Source: Mariniblastus sp.
GTDB taxonomy: Bacteria > Planctomycetota > Planctomycetia > Pirellulales > Pirellulaceae
Length of the DNA stretch: 64,000 bases
Direction of reading: 5' to 3'
Assembly (NCBI GenBank): GCA_022447605.1
Contig: JAKVBG010000004.1
Location: 62,001 to 126,000, forward strand
Shown here: piece by piece, positions 46,211 through 57,740 of the stretch
Layout: every line of letters begins with the position of its first letter
Position numbering within the stretch: position 1 is the first letter of the stretch
Notes under the pieces: generated by a model
Told to the model about the DNA's origin: nothing
Seen by the model: the letters and a program-made list of their open reading frames with translations, nothing else
Databases searched by the model: none
Translations under genes and position numbers: made by a program

Positions 46211-48679
46211 TTACTTACCGAAAATCATGAGTCGCTGCCGTGCCCGCTGCTGTTCTTCTGGCAACATGGGGATTGCAGGGTCGAGCAATACCGCCTGCTG
46301 GCGAGGCAAACGGCCCAGGACGCGGTTGTAGTAATCCCACAGGACGCGCGAGGACATCAACTGCCGCTGACGATTGCTGACGGGAGTTGCAAATTCCACT
46401 TTCGGGTGTTCATCCGTATTCAGGCTATCTGGGTTTTTCAGTTGCCAATCGCCGAGGTACAAGTCCCAAAATCTGCCTACATCCTGCATGGCCGAATCCG
46501 TTTTTCCTATCTTCTTCCAGAGTGAATCGAGACGTTCCGCCGTCGCTTCGCTCGAAACCCGTAACGGTTCATCCGAACCGATCAGGGCAACCACAGGTTT
46601 TGACGAACCGAGTTCTGCCCACCAGATTGTCACATGGGGAAACACGCTGGCAAAACTATCGGCAATCGCTTCAAACTCCCCTGCACCGAGTTGAAACAGG
46701 GGTAACCACTGACAGAAATGACCATTCGGTTTGAGCCGCTCCTTGGCTACCTGGTAATGCTCCACCGTATACAGGTACCCGGACTCGCTTTCCCAGGGAA
46801 CAAACAGGTCCGAGACAATGACATCGTACTTGCGGTCCGTACCGAGCAGGTAATGACGGGCATCATCTACGAATACATCTACGCGGGGATGGTCGATCAC
46901 GTTGAAATTGTGATCAGCCAGCAAGCGACACGCTTCCACCACCTCGGGGATCAACTCGACCAGGTCCACCCGTTGGACCGATTCATGGGGAATGCTCCCC
47001 CCTGCTGTCAGCCCGGTACCCAGGCCGAGGAACAGAACGTCCTGGGGGTCCGGGTGGAGCATCAAAGGAATATGGGCCTGGCGAAATTCGCGGGTATTGC
47101 TGCCCGTTTTGCCAAAACGGTAATGCAGATTCTGGCGGATTTTGTAAATCGGTGAGCCCTCCACTTGCACCACATCAATCCAGCCATAAGGAGAGTTCCA
47201 TCGTTGGATCAGCCGCTCACCCTTGCTGCGACCCAATTCCCGTTCTACCTCCAGCGGGTACCGCCATGCAAAAACCGCAACTCCCAGAAACACCAGGCCG
47301 CCTGCCACGAGCCAGACCGGTCTGAGAGAACGCCAGAGTAAGGCCAGCGAACAGCAGGCAAACAGGCCCGCCATCATGATCAGGGACATCCACAGTCCGA
47401 GCAACGGCAGGATGACAAAACTGGCAAGCAGTGCTCCGAGGGCCGCAGCCAGTGTGTTGATCGCCGTCAACCAACCAACGACACGTCCCGCCTGGCCCCC
47501 CTCCAGTTTCCATACCAGGGGCAGTAACATCCCCAGCAACAGGACGGGTGGTCCCACCACCAGGGTAACCAACCCGCACGCCCCGGTAACGTAGCCCCAA
47601 AATGTCCGGCCAAAGCTGAAATACTCGAGGTGGGTGAACATGACAAACAGGCTCACCGAGACCGCGGTGGCCACGGCCCCGAACCCCGTCACCCAACCAG
47701 CCAGTTTCCAGGCGTCGACTCGCCGCTGAACGGCGCCCACAATCGCCGCGCCGAGGGCCAGGGCAGCCAGGAAAACAGCAATCACCACCCCAAATGTGTA
47801 GCTGCTATTATGAAAAACCAGTGAGAACATCCTTGTGTAGAGAACCTGCAACCCAAGTGTGCCAAACCCGGACAAGGCGGCCAGGCCAAGCAGCAGCCAG
47901 GTTGGTGGTCCCCCAGACGTCGTTCCTGTTTCCGCCTCTCTGCGAACCGTGGTCCCAGCAGGCGAGGGACACCACCCGGCCCATTGCATCCCGATCGCCA
48001 CCAGGCAACATACCAGTGACAGACCCGCCGCCAGGTAACTGCTGGTCGTTACTCCCACCGTAATCAACAGATAAAACGTCGCCACCAGGACCCCAATCAA
48101 CGCTCCGGTCGTATTGATGGCATAAGCCCAGGTCACCCGCATCGTATTCCGCGCATCGGAAAGACAGCCAGAACCGTGGGAAGAACAGACCATGGCAATC
48201 ATCGGAAGTGTGATACCGAGTGCAACCGTAGCTGGCAGCAGGAGGAAAAAACTGAACAGGACTCGTGACAAAGTTTGCACGGCCAGCGAGGAATGAGTCA
48301 ACAGTCCGGCGGCAAATGAACTTTCTGACCAATCCAGCAGAACGGGAATCAAGAAGGCCCAAACGACGACAATGGCCTCGGCGATGGCATAGCCGTACAG
48401 CGGAGCAATCCGAAGTGACCACCGCGCCCCGACCAGATAACCGACGGCCATTCCAAAAAAATAACTTGCCAGAACGACACCCGCCGCGTGAATGGTGTGA
48501 CCAAACAACAGGCCGACCTGGCGGGCCCAGGAAATTTCATAAATCAAGGCAGCCGCACCGGAGAGGAAAAACACGAGGTAAACCAATAAGTCCACCCCGA
48601 TCGATCGATGTTCGGTCGAGCCTTCAGGTTGTTCGGTTGTTTCTATCAAAAAAATTACTCCGCCAAGTTGTCCACCCAT
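46211..48679 (-). CDS. Membrane-fused spermidine-synthase-like protein
   Basis: An 822-residue fusion. The N-terminal 480 residues hold about 12-14 hydrophobic helices, starting VYLVFFLSGAAALIYEISW, a signature of the fused MFS/spermidine synthase group. The C-terminal part is an AdoMet-type fold: VLFLGLGTGLTAGG, VDLVELIPEVVEA, DDARHYLL and YDVIVSDLFVPWE. In true spermidine synthases an aspartate pair binds putrescine; here DARHYLL keeps one and DLFVPWE replaces the second motif, so the aminopropyltransferase activity is doubtful. The start could be 48679 or the later in-frame codons near SIGVDLL. No clear functional link to neighbours is visible. Confidence 0.85.
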   Translation of the reverse strand: MGGQLGGVIFLIETTEQPEGSTEHRSIGVDLLVYLVFFLSGAAALIYEISWARQVGLLFGHTIHAAGVVLASYFFGMAVGYLVGARWSLRIAPLYGYAIAEAIVVVWAFLIPVLLDWSESSFAAGLLTHSSLAVQTLSRVLFSFFLLLPATVALGITLPMIAMVCSSHGSGCLSDARNTMRVTWAYAINTTGALIGVLVATFYLLITVGVTTSSYLAAGLSLVCCLVAIGMQWAGWCPSPAGTTVRREAETGTTSGGPPTWLLLGLAALSGFGTLGLQVLYTRMFSLVFHNSSYTFGVVIAVFLAALALGAAIVGAVQRRVDAWKLAGWVTGFGAVATAVSVSLFVMFTHLEYFSFGRTFWGYVTGACGLVTLVVGPPVLLLGMLLPLVWKLEGGQAGRVVGWLTAINTLAAALGALLASFVILPLLGLWMSLIMMAGLFACCSLALLWRSLRPVWLVAGGLVFLGVAVFAWRYPLEVERELGRSKGERLIQRWNSPYGWIDVVQVEGSPIYKIRQNLHYRFGKTGSNTREFRQAHIPLMLHPDPQDVLFLGLGTGLTAGGSIPHESVQRVDLVELIPEVVEACRLLADHNFNVIDHPRVDVFVDDARHYLLGTDRKYDVIVSDLFVPWESESGYLYTVEHYQVAKERLKPNGHFCQWLPLFQLGAGEFEAIADSFASVFPHVTIWWAELGSSKPVVALIGSDEPLRVSSEATAERLDSLWKKIGKTDSAMQDVGRFWDLYLGDWQLKNPDSLNTDEHPKVEFATPVSNRQRQLMSSRVLWDYYNRVLGRLPRQQAVLLDPAIPMLPEEQQRARQRLMIFGK

Positions 48680-48908
48680 TGAATTTCCATTTTCAGGATG
48701 GACCGTCTATACTTTAACAGGCTTTTCCCCGATAAGTCAGCCTCGATCGAACCGGCCCTATCCCACCGAGACAGCCCTGCCACTCTCTGGCAGCACGGAA
48801 TCAAGAGTATTTTTCCATCATGTTGTAGCCGGTGCTGAGATTACCACTCCCTGTCAGACAATCTTCTAGAAACCAACGGCGACTCTACCAAACGTAACTC
48901 GATACTTC

Positions 48909-50906
48909 ATGTGCAAGCCGCCAACCCAACCTCGATCTTCCTGTGCCCATTCGTCGCCGGGCCACTCTCACGGCGGGACCTGCGGCGGCAAAATGGAACT
49001 GGTCTTTGCCATCCTGTGCGGGATCTGCCTGTTACTGGGTTGGCTGACCCAGCTTTACCTGGCTGAAGAAAACTGGCTGTCTTTTGGGTTTTACCTGCTG
49101 GCTTACCTGTTTGGTTGTTTTTTCTTCCTGCGTGAAGTGATTGAACACACCTTACGGGGACGTTTTGAAATTGAGTTCCTGATGTTGTTCGCCGCGATCG
49201 GCGCCGCCGCGTTGGGAAAATGGGCCGAAGGGTCATTACTTCTGTTCCTGTTCTCACTGGGACACGCCCTGGAGCATTACGCCATGGATCGAGCCCGTAA
49301 AGCCATTTCCTCGCTTGCCGATCTCGTACCTGAGATGGCAACTGTGCTGCGCGGAGACAAGACGAGCATCGTGCCAATCAAGGAACTGCAGCTGGGCGAT
49401 ACTGTCATCATCAAGACCAACGAAAAAATTCCCGCCGACGGATTTGTGGTGCAGGGTGAAAGCAGCGTCGACCAGGCACCCATCACGGGTGAGAGCATGC
49501 CGGTCGACAAGCGGCCCGTCGACGACCCGCTGCTTGCCGCCGACCAGCCAGCCCGGTTGGCCGCCGCACACCGGGTGTATGCCGGCACGATCAACGGGAG
49601 CGGGGCTCTGCATGTCCAGGTCACTCAACGGGCGAGTGACTCCACCCTGGCACGAGTTATTGCGCTGGTCAACGAAGCCGAGTCACAACAATCACCCACT
49701 CAGCATTTTACCAAACGGTTTGAAAAGTGGTTCGTCCCGGCCGTCATCCTGCTGGTCATCCTGCTCCATTTTGCCTTCCTGTTGTTTGATGAACAGTTTC
49801 ATGAATCATTCTATCGGGCGATGGCGGTGCTGGTGGCCGCCAGCCCATGTGCCTTGGCGATTGCTACCCCCAGCGCTGTGTTGAGCGGTGTCGCGCGGGC
49901 CGCCAGGGGAGGCGTCCTGGTCAAGGGTGGTGGGCCCCTGGAAAACCTGGGAAAGGTAACCGCGATCGCCTTCGACAAAACAGGCACATTGACCCGCGGC
50001 CAGCCCGGCCTGACGGACATGATCTGTGATCCGAGTATTTCCAAAACGGAACTGATTGAGTTGGTCGTCGCTGTAGAATCCTTGAGCGATCACCCGCTGG
50101 CCGAAGCGATGGTTCGCGACCTTCAGCCCCAACTTGCAGGACGTGAGTTCCCGCTGGCAACTGACCTGCAAAACCGAATTGGCCAAGGGATACAGGCCCA
50201 AGTCAATGGAGCCATCGTCTCCATTGGCAAGCTCCAAATGTTTGAATCGATGGATGCCGATTCACCTTCAGACGAATGGGTTCAACAGGTCCGAGAACTG
50301 GAATCGAGCGGCCGTACCACGATGCTTGTCCGCCACGGAGACCGCTATCTCGGTGTGATTGGCATGATGGACACGTCGCGCCCCGAGGCCAGGACGACGA
50401 TCGATCGTTTGCGACGACTCGGCATTGAGAAAATGGCGATCATTTCCGGGGACAACCAGGTCGTTGCCGACTCGTTAGCACAATCGGTCGGAATCGAAGA
50501 TGCCCGGGGGGAACTGATGCCCGAGGACAAGGTCGCAGCCATCGAGCGTTGGCGGCACGAGGGGGAAGTGGCAATGGTCGGTGATGGAGTCAACGACGCC
50601 CCGGCCATGGCAGCCTCGACCGTGGGGATCGCGATGGGAGCGATGGGGTCCGACGTGGCCCTGGAAACGGCCGATGTCGCCCTGATGGCCGATGACCTGC
50701 AACGCCTGCCGTTTGCCGTTGGTCTCAGTCGAAAAACGAGCCGGATCATCCGGCAGAATCTCTGGTTCAGCCTCGGCATGGTCGCCCTGTTGATCCCGGC
50801 TACCCTGTTTGGCCTGCAACTCGGTTTTGCTGTGCTTTTCCACGAGGGATCGACGCTGCTGGTGGTGGGCAATGCCCTCCGTTTGCTCGCTTACCGGATC
50901 GACTGA
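48909..50906 (+). CDS. P1B-4-type heavy-metal exporting ATPase
   Basis: A 665-residue P-type ATPase. Motifs: TGES (193-196), SPC in the metal-binding helix (312-314), DKTGT with the phosphorylated Asp356, SDHPLAEA and GDGVNDAPAM. The final helix has FHEGSTLLVVGNALRLL (HEGST near 645), the SPC plus HEGG/ST pair that marks the P1B-4 group (Co, Fe or Zn export). As in that group there are about six helices, and the usual HMA domain is missing; instead the first 27 residues are rich in Cys and His (SSCAHSSPGHSHGGTCGG), a possible metal sensor. Start at the ATG at 48909. It is monocistronic. Confidence 0.92.
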   Translation: MCKPPTQPRSSCAHSSPGHSHGGTCGGKMELVFAILCGICLLLGWLTQLYLAEENWLSFGFYLLAYLFGCFFFLREVIEHTLRGRFEIEFLMLFAAIGAAALGKWAEGSLLLFLFSLGHALEHYAMDRARKAISSLADLVPEMATVLRGDKTSIVPIKELQLGDTVIIKTNEKIPADGFVVQGESSVDQAPITGESMPVDKRPVDDPLLAADQPARLAAAHRVYAGTINGSGALHVQVTQRASDSTLARVIALVNEAESQQSPTQHFTKRFEKWFVPAVILLVILLHFAFLLFDEQFHESFYRAMAVLVAASPCALAIATPSAVLSGVARAARGGVLVKGGGPLENLGKVTAIAFDKTGTLTRGQPGLTDMICDPSISKTELIELVVAVESLSDHPLAEAMVRDLQPQLAGREFPLATDLQNRIGQGIQAQVNGAIVSIGKLQMFESMDADSPSDEWVQQVRELESSGRTTMLVRHGDRYLGVIGMMDTSRPEARTTIDRLRRLGIEKMAIISGDNQVVADSLAQSVGIEDARGELMPEDKVAAIERWRHEGEVAMVGDGVNDAPAMAASTVGIAMGAMGSDVALETADVALMADDLQRLPFAVGLSRKTSRIIRQNLWFSLGMVALLIPATLFGLQLGFAVLFHEGSTLLVVGNALRLLAYRID

Positions 50907-50965
50907 CGCAGTCCGTACGATTGACCAGGGAACAACGGGGAAAGTCCGAGGGACCGGAAAGACCT

Positions 50966-52387
50966 CTAGGCGATGATCTCCGAAAGCACATGGCCATGGA
51001 CGTCCGTCAGACGGACATCCCGGCCGGCGTAACGGTACGTCAATTTCTCGTGATCGAGTCCTAACAGGTGCAGGGCGGTCGCCCACAGGTCGTAAACAGT
51101 ACAAGGGTTCTCTACCACCCGGTATCCCAATTCGTCCGTGGCTCCGTAGAGGGTCCCCCCGCGAATGCCGCCCCCTGCCATCCAGATACTGAACCCGAAT
51201 GGATTGTGATCCCGTCCATCGGACCCCTGCGAAAAAGGGGTCCTGCCGAATTCGCCAGCCCAAATAATCAAGGTCTCATCCAGCAAACCGCGGGCTTTGA
51301 GGTCCTTGATCAGGGCCGCGATCGGCTGGTCGACCTGGTTGGCCATGGCCGAGTGACCTTTCTCCAAGGCCCCGTGTTGATCCCAGGGGTTGGGGGCACC
51401 GCCGGCACCGATCCCTTTGGTCAGGCAACTCAGTTCCACGAACCGAACACCTTTTTCCACCAGCCGGCGGGCCAACAGGCATTGCCGGGCATAGGCCGCC
51501 TTGGCCGGGTCCGGTGAGTCCAACCCATAGAGATCCCGCATCGCCTGGGTCTCCCCGGAGATGTCACACAACTCGGGGACCGCTGCCTGCATCCGGTAGG
51601 CTGTCTCGTAATTCCTGATCGCTCCGTCCACGCTCGGCTGACCAAGACGCTCGGCAAAGTCACGGTCCAGTCGCTGGATCAATTGCAACTGCGCCTGTTG
51701 GTCGCTGGGCGACAAGGATGCCTGGATGTTTCGAATGGCAACCTCTCGATCGGCCTGGATAATGGAACCCTGATGTCGGGCCGGCAAAAAACCACTGCTA
51801 AACAGGCCAACACCGCCATGGGGCGGCACGGCCCCGCCACTTTGCAACACCACAAATCCGGGCAAATTCTGGTTCTCCGTCCCCAGCCCGTAATTGGTCC
51901 AGGCACCGGCACTCGGGTGGCCCATGAAGGGAAACCCGGTGTGCATCACGTAGTTTCCCTGTGCGTGTTCGTTCACGCTGCTGGTCATCGAACGGACCAC
52001 GGCCAGTTCGTCCGCGACCTCACCCAGGTGAGGAAAAATCGAGCTGACCGGCAGCCCACTCTCACCGTAACGATTGAATTCGAACGGAGAGGGCATGACC
52101 GTTCCATTCTGGTTGAACTGGGTGCGCTCAATCGGTGTCGGCATCGGTTTGCCGGCCAGTTTCTTCAACTCAGGCTTGGGGTCAAACGAGTCGACCTGGG
52201 AGACACCCCCTGACATGAAACAGAAAATGACATGCTTCGCCTTGGCCGGGTGGTGGGTCAACGGACCTTCATCCTGCCGTCCCCCAGCAGCCAGGGTCGG
52301 TTCTGCCATCAGGCTGGACAGGGCCATCAATCCAAAACCGGTAGAAGTTTGGGCCAGCATCTGTCGTCGATTGATTCGATGGTTCAT
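50966..52387 (-). CDS. DUF1501 family secreted protein
   Basis: A 473-residue paralogue of the protein at 1173. The ATG at 52387 gives [19 protein letters not shown], a twin-arginine-like signal; the family motifs [54 protein letters not shown] and [18 protein letters not shown] follow. It lies 10 bp downstream of the DUF1549/DUF1553 partner on the same strand. Enzymatic role unknown. Confidence 0.9.
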   Translation of the reverse strand: MNHRINRRQMLAQTSTGFGLMALSSLMAEPTLAAGGRQDEGPLTHHPAKAKHVIFCFMSGGVSQVDSFDPKPELKKLAGKPMPTPIERTQFNQNGTVMPSPFEFNRYGESGLPVSSIFPHLGEVADELAVVRSMTSSVNEHAQGNYVMHTGFPFMGHPSAGAWTNYGLGTENQNLPGFVVLQSGGAVPPHGGVGLFSSGFLPARHQGSIIQADREVAIRNIQASLSPSDQQAQLQLIQRLDRDFAERLGQPSVDGAIRNYETAYRMQAAVPELCDISGETQAMRDLYGLDSPDPAKAAYARQCLLARRLVEKGVRFVELSCLTKGIGAGGAPNPWDQHGALEKGHSAMANQVDQPIAALIKDLKARGLLDETLIIWAGEFGRTPFSQGSDGRDHNPFGFSIWMAGGGIRGGTLYGATDELGYRVVENPCTVYDLWATALHLLGLDHEKLTYRYAGRDVRLTDVHGHVLSEIIA

Positions 52388-52397
52388 GGGGATCCGT

Positions 52398-55300
52398 CTA
52401 TTCAATAAAAATAAACTCTTTCAGGTTGAACAGGGCGTGGGCCAGTCGCGTCCAAACTTCTGACTCGCCGGTATTTTTCGGCACCTCATTCAATTGTTCG
52501 GTGAGCTGGGCAACCCGTGTTTCCTTCTCCAACAGGGAAGACCGCAAACCGGGTTCCAGCGATTGAAGAATCGCCTCGCGACTGACAAACACCTGGTCCT
52601 CTGCCGATGCCTGCAACTCCTCGGCCGTCAAGGCCCGGCCGTAAAGCCGCGCCTCGAGCAAGTTTCCTCGGAACATCCTGCTGCCAGTCACCTGCTGGCC
52701 ATGCCGTAAACCGAACACAACCTGGCTTTGGCCGGCAGCGAATGTCACCGGGGGACCCTTATGATAAGGCTTGCCATAAAGCTGCCCATTTCGAAACACC
52801 TTGATCAACCCCCCGGCATCGTAGACCAGAGCCAGGTGAATGACAGCTTGGCGGTCCTCCACTTTTTCCGGCTCTCCTCCCAACCGTTCCGTTCGGCGGA
52901 AGTTGTCGGAACCAGCCAACCAGTGCCGCGCCTGTTGTTCGCCCAACACCAGGGCATCAAACACGCCTCCCTCCAGGTCCTGAACGCTGAACACTCCGCC
53001 ACCCTGTTGGTCGAGATCGTCAATCTGCAACCAGACTTCCAGTGTTTTTTCTTTCAGCTTCCAGGGGAGCGGGTCCGTTTTGACAAATCCCCGGCCGTCC
53101 AGGCTAAGACCGTTGTCACCCCGGGAAACCTCCCCAACCACCTGGGTGGCCAGACCCTCGACCTGTTCCTCCAGGCTCTCCGAAAAATCCCAGCGAGCCA
53201 ACGGCGCCAACTTCGTACCCGTGTTTTCTTGACCCGGCTCGGTCGAAAGCTGATCCATCAGCTTCTGGCGGGCAGGATCCAGGATCGCCACGATTTCCTG
53301 CTGTACTTTCTCCCGTTCAAGCGTTGCCCGGTGTCGCGTCTCTCGCTGCTGCTGGATATGATCGATCGTCCCAGTGAAGTAGTCGGACATCGACGTCCGT
53401 TCAAGGGACGTTGCTGGTCGGCCCATGATTTGTCGGAACAGGTGGGCCTGGCGCTGTCCGTCATCCTGTAGGCCGGGCTGAGCCCTGGCCCGTTGACCTG
53501 CCAGTTGAGCCAGACGAATCACGTTCGGATCATTCATCAGAGTCAAGGACTGGGCGGGAACATTGGTTTGATTGCGGCGGCCAGTCGTGGCAAACGGAAC
53601 CGGTGCGTCAAAGACACCCAGGAAAGCGTCCAGTGAGTTCCGATTGTTGCGAATATAGACGCTGCGACGCGGGGTAAAACTGTTGGCCGCAAACGCGGGA
53701 CCGTAGGGTGTTTCCTGCAACTCGCCCGCAGCCCAGAGCAACGAATCCCGAATCGATTCAGCAGGCAACCGTCGCACGTTGGCATGGGATAATAGACGGT
53801 TGGCCGGGTCGAACTGCCTCGCCCGCGAACTGGCCGCAGCACCCTGCTGCCAGGCCTGCGAAGTGACGATCAACCGGATGGCCTGTTTCATCGACCAATC
53901 TTGTTCGACCAGGCGATCCGCCAGGTAATCAAGCAATTCCGGGTGGGAGGGTAACTCGCCCAGTTTTCCAAAATTGTCCGGCGTCGCCACCAGGCCTTGC
54001 CCAAACAACCAATGCCATAATCGATTGGAAATGACCCGCGACGTGAGCGGGTTTTTCGGGCTCACCAGAACGTTGGCCAATTCCAGTCGGCCACTCGTAT
54101 TCGATTCGAACGGTTCACTATCAACAGCCGCCAGGTAACCCCGCGGTACTGCGTCCAAAGGCTGCTTGTGGTCTCCCCGGTTCAACAACGGCTGATCGCG
54201 CGGCTCCGCCTCGGAAACGCCCGGAACCCGGAAGGGAGCCGGGATTTCCGATTCGAGCTGCCGGTACTTGGCCAGCCAGGGTTGGGCGACCGGGACCTGG
54301 TCGACCGAGTTGGACAACAGCCCCAGTTGGAGAGCCGCATTCAGGAAGAGCGAGGCAGCATCGTCCGCCTCACCGCGGTTCCAGAGGGCAATCGCCCGTT
54401 CGATGGCTGCCACGTATCGCTGTTCAAACTCTTTCAACGTTTGGGGAGGATCGGCCTCCAGTTCGCGCCACAGGAATTGCAGAGATTCGGTGTCCGGACT
54501 GGGCGGCGCCCCCTGGTCCGAAGCACGAACCACGACCTCACGGATGCCGAACCAACTACGTTCCTGATTACCCACCTGCAACGGGGCATCCCGGGAAGTG
54601 GCCAGCTCGAAGTGGACGTCATCTCCCTGCCAGTATTTCATATCGTAGTTGTGCCAGTACCAGTCCGGCTGACGAATATTCTGAATCGGGTAAACCGTGC
54701 CACTGCGAGGATAGTTCTGCACGACGTATCGGACTGTCGACTGACCGCCCCCGACCAACTTGAGCCAGACACGCAGAGGCCGATCGACACGAATGGCCGG
54801 CGACCCGAGTACGGCGCGATGCAGGTTCGACAGGGAATGGGAAAAAACACCGGACGGATAGATGGCTGAAATCACCCGATTACCGTCCGCCTCAACGGAA
54901 AAATCACCCGCCCTGGCTGGTGCGCTCCCCAGACCATTGCCCTGCGGGAACCAGTTCTCGAAATCTTCCGCCCGAGCGAGGTCCCAACGATGCAGGTTGC
55001 CTTGGCTGAGTGCTTCCCGCTCCTTTTCACGCCGTCGCTGCCACGCTTGAGATATCTTTTCCCAGGTCTGAGCAAAACCCTCGCCCGCCGGATCACCGGC
55101 CCGGGCCGATTGCCACAGCTCCCGCCACTGTCTCTGGTAAGCCGGCTCCCCCTTTTCGGGAGCATCGGTCCCCAGCGATTGGAGTCGACCCGAAACCTGG
55201 TCCAGCTCCCCCCTCCATTGTTCCGCCAAAACCTGCTTCAATTTTCGCTTGATCCGTGTCAACTCCGCCTTGTTCTTCTGCTGCAAGGACGCTTCGCGCG

Positions 55301-56495
55301 CATCGTTCATCGCCGGGCGACACGATCCGAGCACACCAAACAGCGCGTAATAGTCAGCCTGACTGATGGCGTCAAACTTGTGATCGTGGCAACGGGCACA
55401 GGAAATCGTCATTCCCTGAAAAGCCTTGCCCAGCACGTTGATCTGGTCATCGGTAAACCGGACTTTTTCATCCAGGGCATCGGTCGGTGCAAAACCGTGA
55501 AAAACCAATCGCAAGTGTGCCGGACCGATCGCCGACTCGTTGATACCGAGTTCCGTGTTGATCCTGGGCTCACTCAACAGGTCCCCGGCAATATGTTCAC
55601 GCACCAATTGGTCGTAAGGAACATCGCGGTTGAATGCCCGGATCAGATAGTCCCGGTACTGGTAGATATGGGGGATCGCCGGGTCACCTTCCGAGCCATG
55701 AGAGTCGGCATACCTCACCAGGTCCATCCAATGCCTTGCCCAATGTTCGCCAAAGCGGGGAGAAGCGAGGTAACGATCGACCATTTTTTCGTAGGCCCGA
55801 GGATCCTCGCTGTTCTCAAACTGTTCGGTCTCTTCCCAGCTGGGGGGCAATCCTGTCAATACGTAGGACAAGCGACGGAGCAAAGCTCGGCGATCTGCAG
55901 CCGGCGCAGGTACCAATTCGTTTTCGCGCAGCTTGCGGTGGATAAAGCGGTCAACCGGGTGATCCGACCAGCCGACAGCTGGGGGCAGGGCAGGCCGACG
56001 GACAGGTTGCAGGCTCCACCAACGTTTTCTCCGTTCAAACGTTTCCGCCCAGGAAGTCTCCTCGGCATGCTGCTCGCCGGTCGGTTTCCCGGTTCGCGGA
56101 TCGGGCGCACCCTGGGCAATCCAGGTCTTCAGGTTGGCAATCTCCTCGGGCCTGAGCTTCGCTCCACCCTCGGGCATTTCCAGGCCCTCGATCTCGTGGT
56201 TGACCACCGAAAGCAACAGGCTTTGCTCCGGCTTAAACGGGACCACCGCCGTACCACTGGAGGAACTGGCTCGAATGCCCCCTTTCCAGTCGAGGGCCAA
56301 ACCGCCTTCTGCTTCCTCCAGGGAGTTGTGACAACCGTAACAGTTCTCAACGAGTACCGGGCGAACCTTGTTTTCGAAGAATTCTTCGTCGACCGTTTGT
56401 GCCCACAACCATCCCGAAACGGTCGACACCCAAGCAAGGACGATCAATCTGGTCAACCGTCTCAAAAACCACATCCTGATGGAACACCCACTCAT
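52398..56495 (-). CDS. PSD1-type cytochrome-like protein with DUF1549, DUF1553 and LamG domains
   Basis: A 1365-residue exported protein with signal peptide ([17 protein letters not shown]). Order: planctomycete cytochrome C domain with CYGCH near residue 53, DUF1549 ([19 protein letters not shown] to FGVLGSCRP, including a second haem-like [12 protein letters not shown]), DUF1553 ([53 protein letters not shown]) and, inserted near the C-terminus, a LamG/concanavalin-like domain (about 1125-1290, [20 protein letters not shown]). It ends KEFIFIE, as the family does. It is co-transcribed with the DUF1501 gene. The family is thought to act on polysaccharides; the LamG domain would fit sugar binding. 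Confidence 0.9.
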   Translation of the reverse strand: MSGCSIRMWFLRRLTRLIVLAWVSTVSGWLWAQTVDEEFFENKVRPVLVENCYGCHNSLEEAEGGLALDWKGGIRASSSSGTAVVPFKPEQSLLLSVVNHEIEGLEMPEGGAKLRPEEIANLKTWIAQGAPDPRTGKPTGEQHAEETSWAETFERRKRWWSLQPVRRPALPPAVGWSDHPVDRFIHRKLRENELVPAPAADRRALLRRLSYVLTGLPPSWEETEQFENSEDPRAYEKMVDRYLASPRFGEHWARHWMDLVRYADSHGSEGDPAIPHIYQYRDYLIRAFNRDVPYDQLVREHIAGDLLSEPRINTELGINESAIGPAHLRLVFHGFAPTDALDEKVRFTDDQINVLGKAFQGMTISCARCHDHKFDAISQADYYALFGVLGSCRPAMNDAREASLQQKNKAELTRIKRKLKQVLAEQWRGELDQVSGRLQSLGTDAPEKGEPAYQRQWRELWQSARAGDPAGEGFAQTWEKISQAWQRRREKEREALSQGNLHRWDLARAEDFENWFPQGNGLGSAPARAGDFSVEADGNRVISAIYPSGVFSHSLSNLHRAVLGSPAIRVDRPLRVWLKLVGGGQSTVRYVVQNYPRSGTVYPIQNIRQPDWYWHNYDMKYWQGDDVHFELATSRDAPLQVGNQERSWFGIREVVVRASDQGAPPSPDTESLQFLWRELEADPPQTLKEFEQRYVAAIERAIALWNRGEADDAASLFLNAALQLGLLSNSVDQVPVAQPWLAKYRQLESEIPAPFRVPGVSEAEPRDQPLLNRGDHKQPLDAVPRGYLAAVDSEPFESNTSGRLELANVLVSPKNPLTSRVISNRLWHWLFGQGLVATPDNFGKLGELPSHPELLDYLADRLVEQDWSMKQAIRLIVTSQAWQQGAAASSRARQFDPANRLLSHANVRRLPAESIRDSLLWAAGELQETPYGPAFAANSFTPRRSVYIRNNRNSLDAFLGVFDAPVPFATTGRRNQTNVPAQSLTLMNDPNVIRLAQLAGQRARAQPGLQDDGQRQAHLFRQIMGRPATSLERTSMSDYFTGTIDHIQQQRETRHRATLEREKVQQEIVAILDPARQKLMDQLSTEPGQENTGTKLAPLARWDFSESLEEQVEGLATQVVGEVSRGDNGLSLDGRGFVKTDPLPWKLKEKTLEVWLQIDDLDQQGGGVFSVQDLEGGVFDALVLGEQQARHWLAGSDNFRRTERLGGEPEKVEDRQAVIHLALVYDAGGLIKVFRNGQLYGKPYHKGPPVTFAAGQSQVVFGLRHGQQVTGSRMFRGNLLEARLYGRALTAEELQASAEDQVFVSREAILQSLEPGLRSSLLEKETRVAQLTEQLNEVPKNTGESEVWTRLAHALFNLKEFIFIE

Positions 56496-56652
56496 CGATC
56501 ATTCCCGTCACCAAAAGGGAGTACTTCATGAACCATCATAATCAAGAACGGCCACCATAACTACGACTCGGGGAATGCGGCAGGTTGAAAAAAGAGGCAG
56601 ATCAGAAGGCCCAAGTCGCGACACGCCGGGAAATGGGCAAACCCGCAACAAG

Positions 56653-56680
56653 TTGAGTGCGCCCGATTCTATGTTAGGAT
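56653..56680 (+). promoter_or_regulatory. Candidate promoter of the sugar ABC operon
   Basis: TTGAGT and TAGGAT are spaced 16 bp apart in the 200-bp gap between the divergent DUF1553 gene and the ABC operon. The predicted start of transcription falls about 10 bp before the ATG at 56697, which would favour the later start codon at 56724. Similarity to the consensus is only partial. Confidence 0.3.
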
Positions 56681-56696
56681 ACGTACGTCCATATTC

Positions 56697-57701
56697 ATGA
56701 TGAAGATGATGGGAAATCAAACGATGCGGCAGTTTTTGAAATTTGGCACCCTCATATGTCTGGTGTTTGTTGTCGGCTGTGGAACCTCGAACCAGCAGAC
56801 GGCATCCTCGGAATCAGGCAAAAAAAAAGCAGGGATCCTTGTCCAGACGACGGTGAACCCATTCTTTCTGGACCTGGCCGAAGCCGCCCAGCAGGAGCTG
56901 GGAGATTCCTTTGAAGTCACGACTTTCGGGGGAGATAACAGTGCGGACAAACAGGCCAAGCAGATCAAGGACCTGGTGGTTCAAAAATTCGATGTGCTGT
57001 TGATCACACCCTGCAATGCCAATGCGGTCGGTGCACCGATCCGCGACGCCAACCAGGCCGGGATCCCCGTCTTCACGGCCGACACGGCCTGTCTCGACCC
57101 CGACGTCAAAATTGAAAACCACGTGGCGACGGACAACCTGGCGGGTGGGCGACTGGCGGGAGAGGCCATGATTCAGGCACTCGACGGAAAGGGTGGCAAC
57201 ATCCTGGTGCTCGACTACGAACAGGCAGAATCGTGCCAGCAACGGGTGCAGGGATTCAAGGAGGTAATCGACCAGCACAACCAGAAAGCGGGAAATGAAA
57301 ATGCCCAGATCAAGATCGTCGCTCAACTGCCAAGCCAGGCAGAGGAAGCCGCCAGTCAAAAACAGACCAAAGATGCTTTGAAAGCAAACCGTGACCTGAT
57401 TGGGATATTTGCCATCAACGACCCGGCTGCTCTCGGCGCCGTGGCTGCCATTGAAGAAGAGCAACTGCAGGACCAGATCAAGGTGATCGGTTTCGACGGC
57501 CAGAAGATTGGCAAACTGGCGATTCGCGACGGCCGCATCTATGCCGACCCGATTCAATTTCCCAAACGGATGGGACAATACAGCGCCCAGAACATCAAGA
57601 AGTATTTTGCCGGTGAAGAGATCGCCCCCACGCAATTGATCCCTCCGGAACTCTACTTTCAGGCAGACGCCCAAGCCGATCCGGAACTGGACGACGAATA
57701 A
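56697..57701 (+). CDS. Sugar ABC transporter substrate-binding lipoprotein
   Basis: A 334-residue periplasmic binding protein of the ribose/galactose type. Lipobox VVGC lies after FLKFGTLICLVF, so it is membrane-anchored. Motifs include ILVQTTVNPFFLDLAEAAQQ, FDVLLITPCNANAVGAPI, GIPVFTADTACL, HVATDNLAGGRLAGEAM and AINDPAALGAVAAI. The start may be the ATG at 56697 or at 56724. It is the first gene of a four-gene operon (ATPase, permease, epimerase-like). The ligand is probably a monosaccharide. Confidence 0.92.
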   Translation: MMKMMGNQTMRQFLKFGTLICLVFVVGCGTSNQQTASSESGKKKAGILVQTTVNPFFLDLAEAAQQELGDSFEVTTFGGDNSADKQAKQIKDLVVQKFDVLLITPCNANAVGAPIRDANQAGIPVFTADTACLDPDVKIENHVATDNLAGGRLAGEAMIQALDGKGGNILVLDYEQAESCQQRVQGFKEVIDQHNQKAGNENAQIKIVAQLPSQAEEAASQKQTKDALKANRDLIGIFAINDPAALGAVAAIEEEQLQDQIKVIGFDGQKIGKLAIRDGRIYADPIQFPKRMGQYSAQNIKKYFAGEEIAPTQLIPPELYFQADAQADPELDDE

Positions 57702-57740
57702 CCGGGTCCGTTTGCTCCCTTCCCCCTGCGTGGTCGATCA

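Noticed and set aside
54990-56531. Open frame of 513 codons on the plus strand
   Set aside because: Antisense to the DUF1549/DUF1553 gene, which carries all the family motifs.
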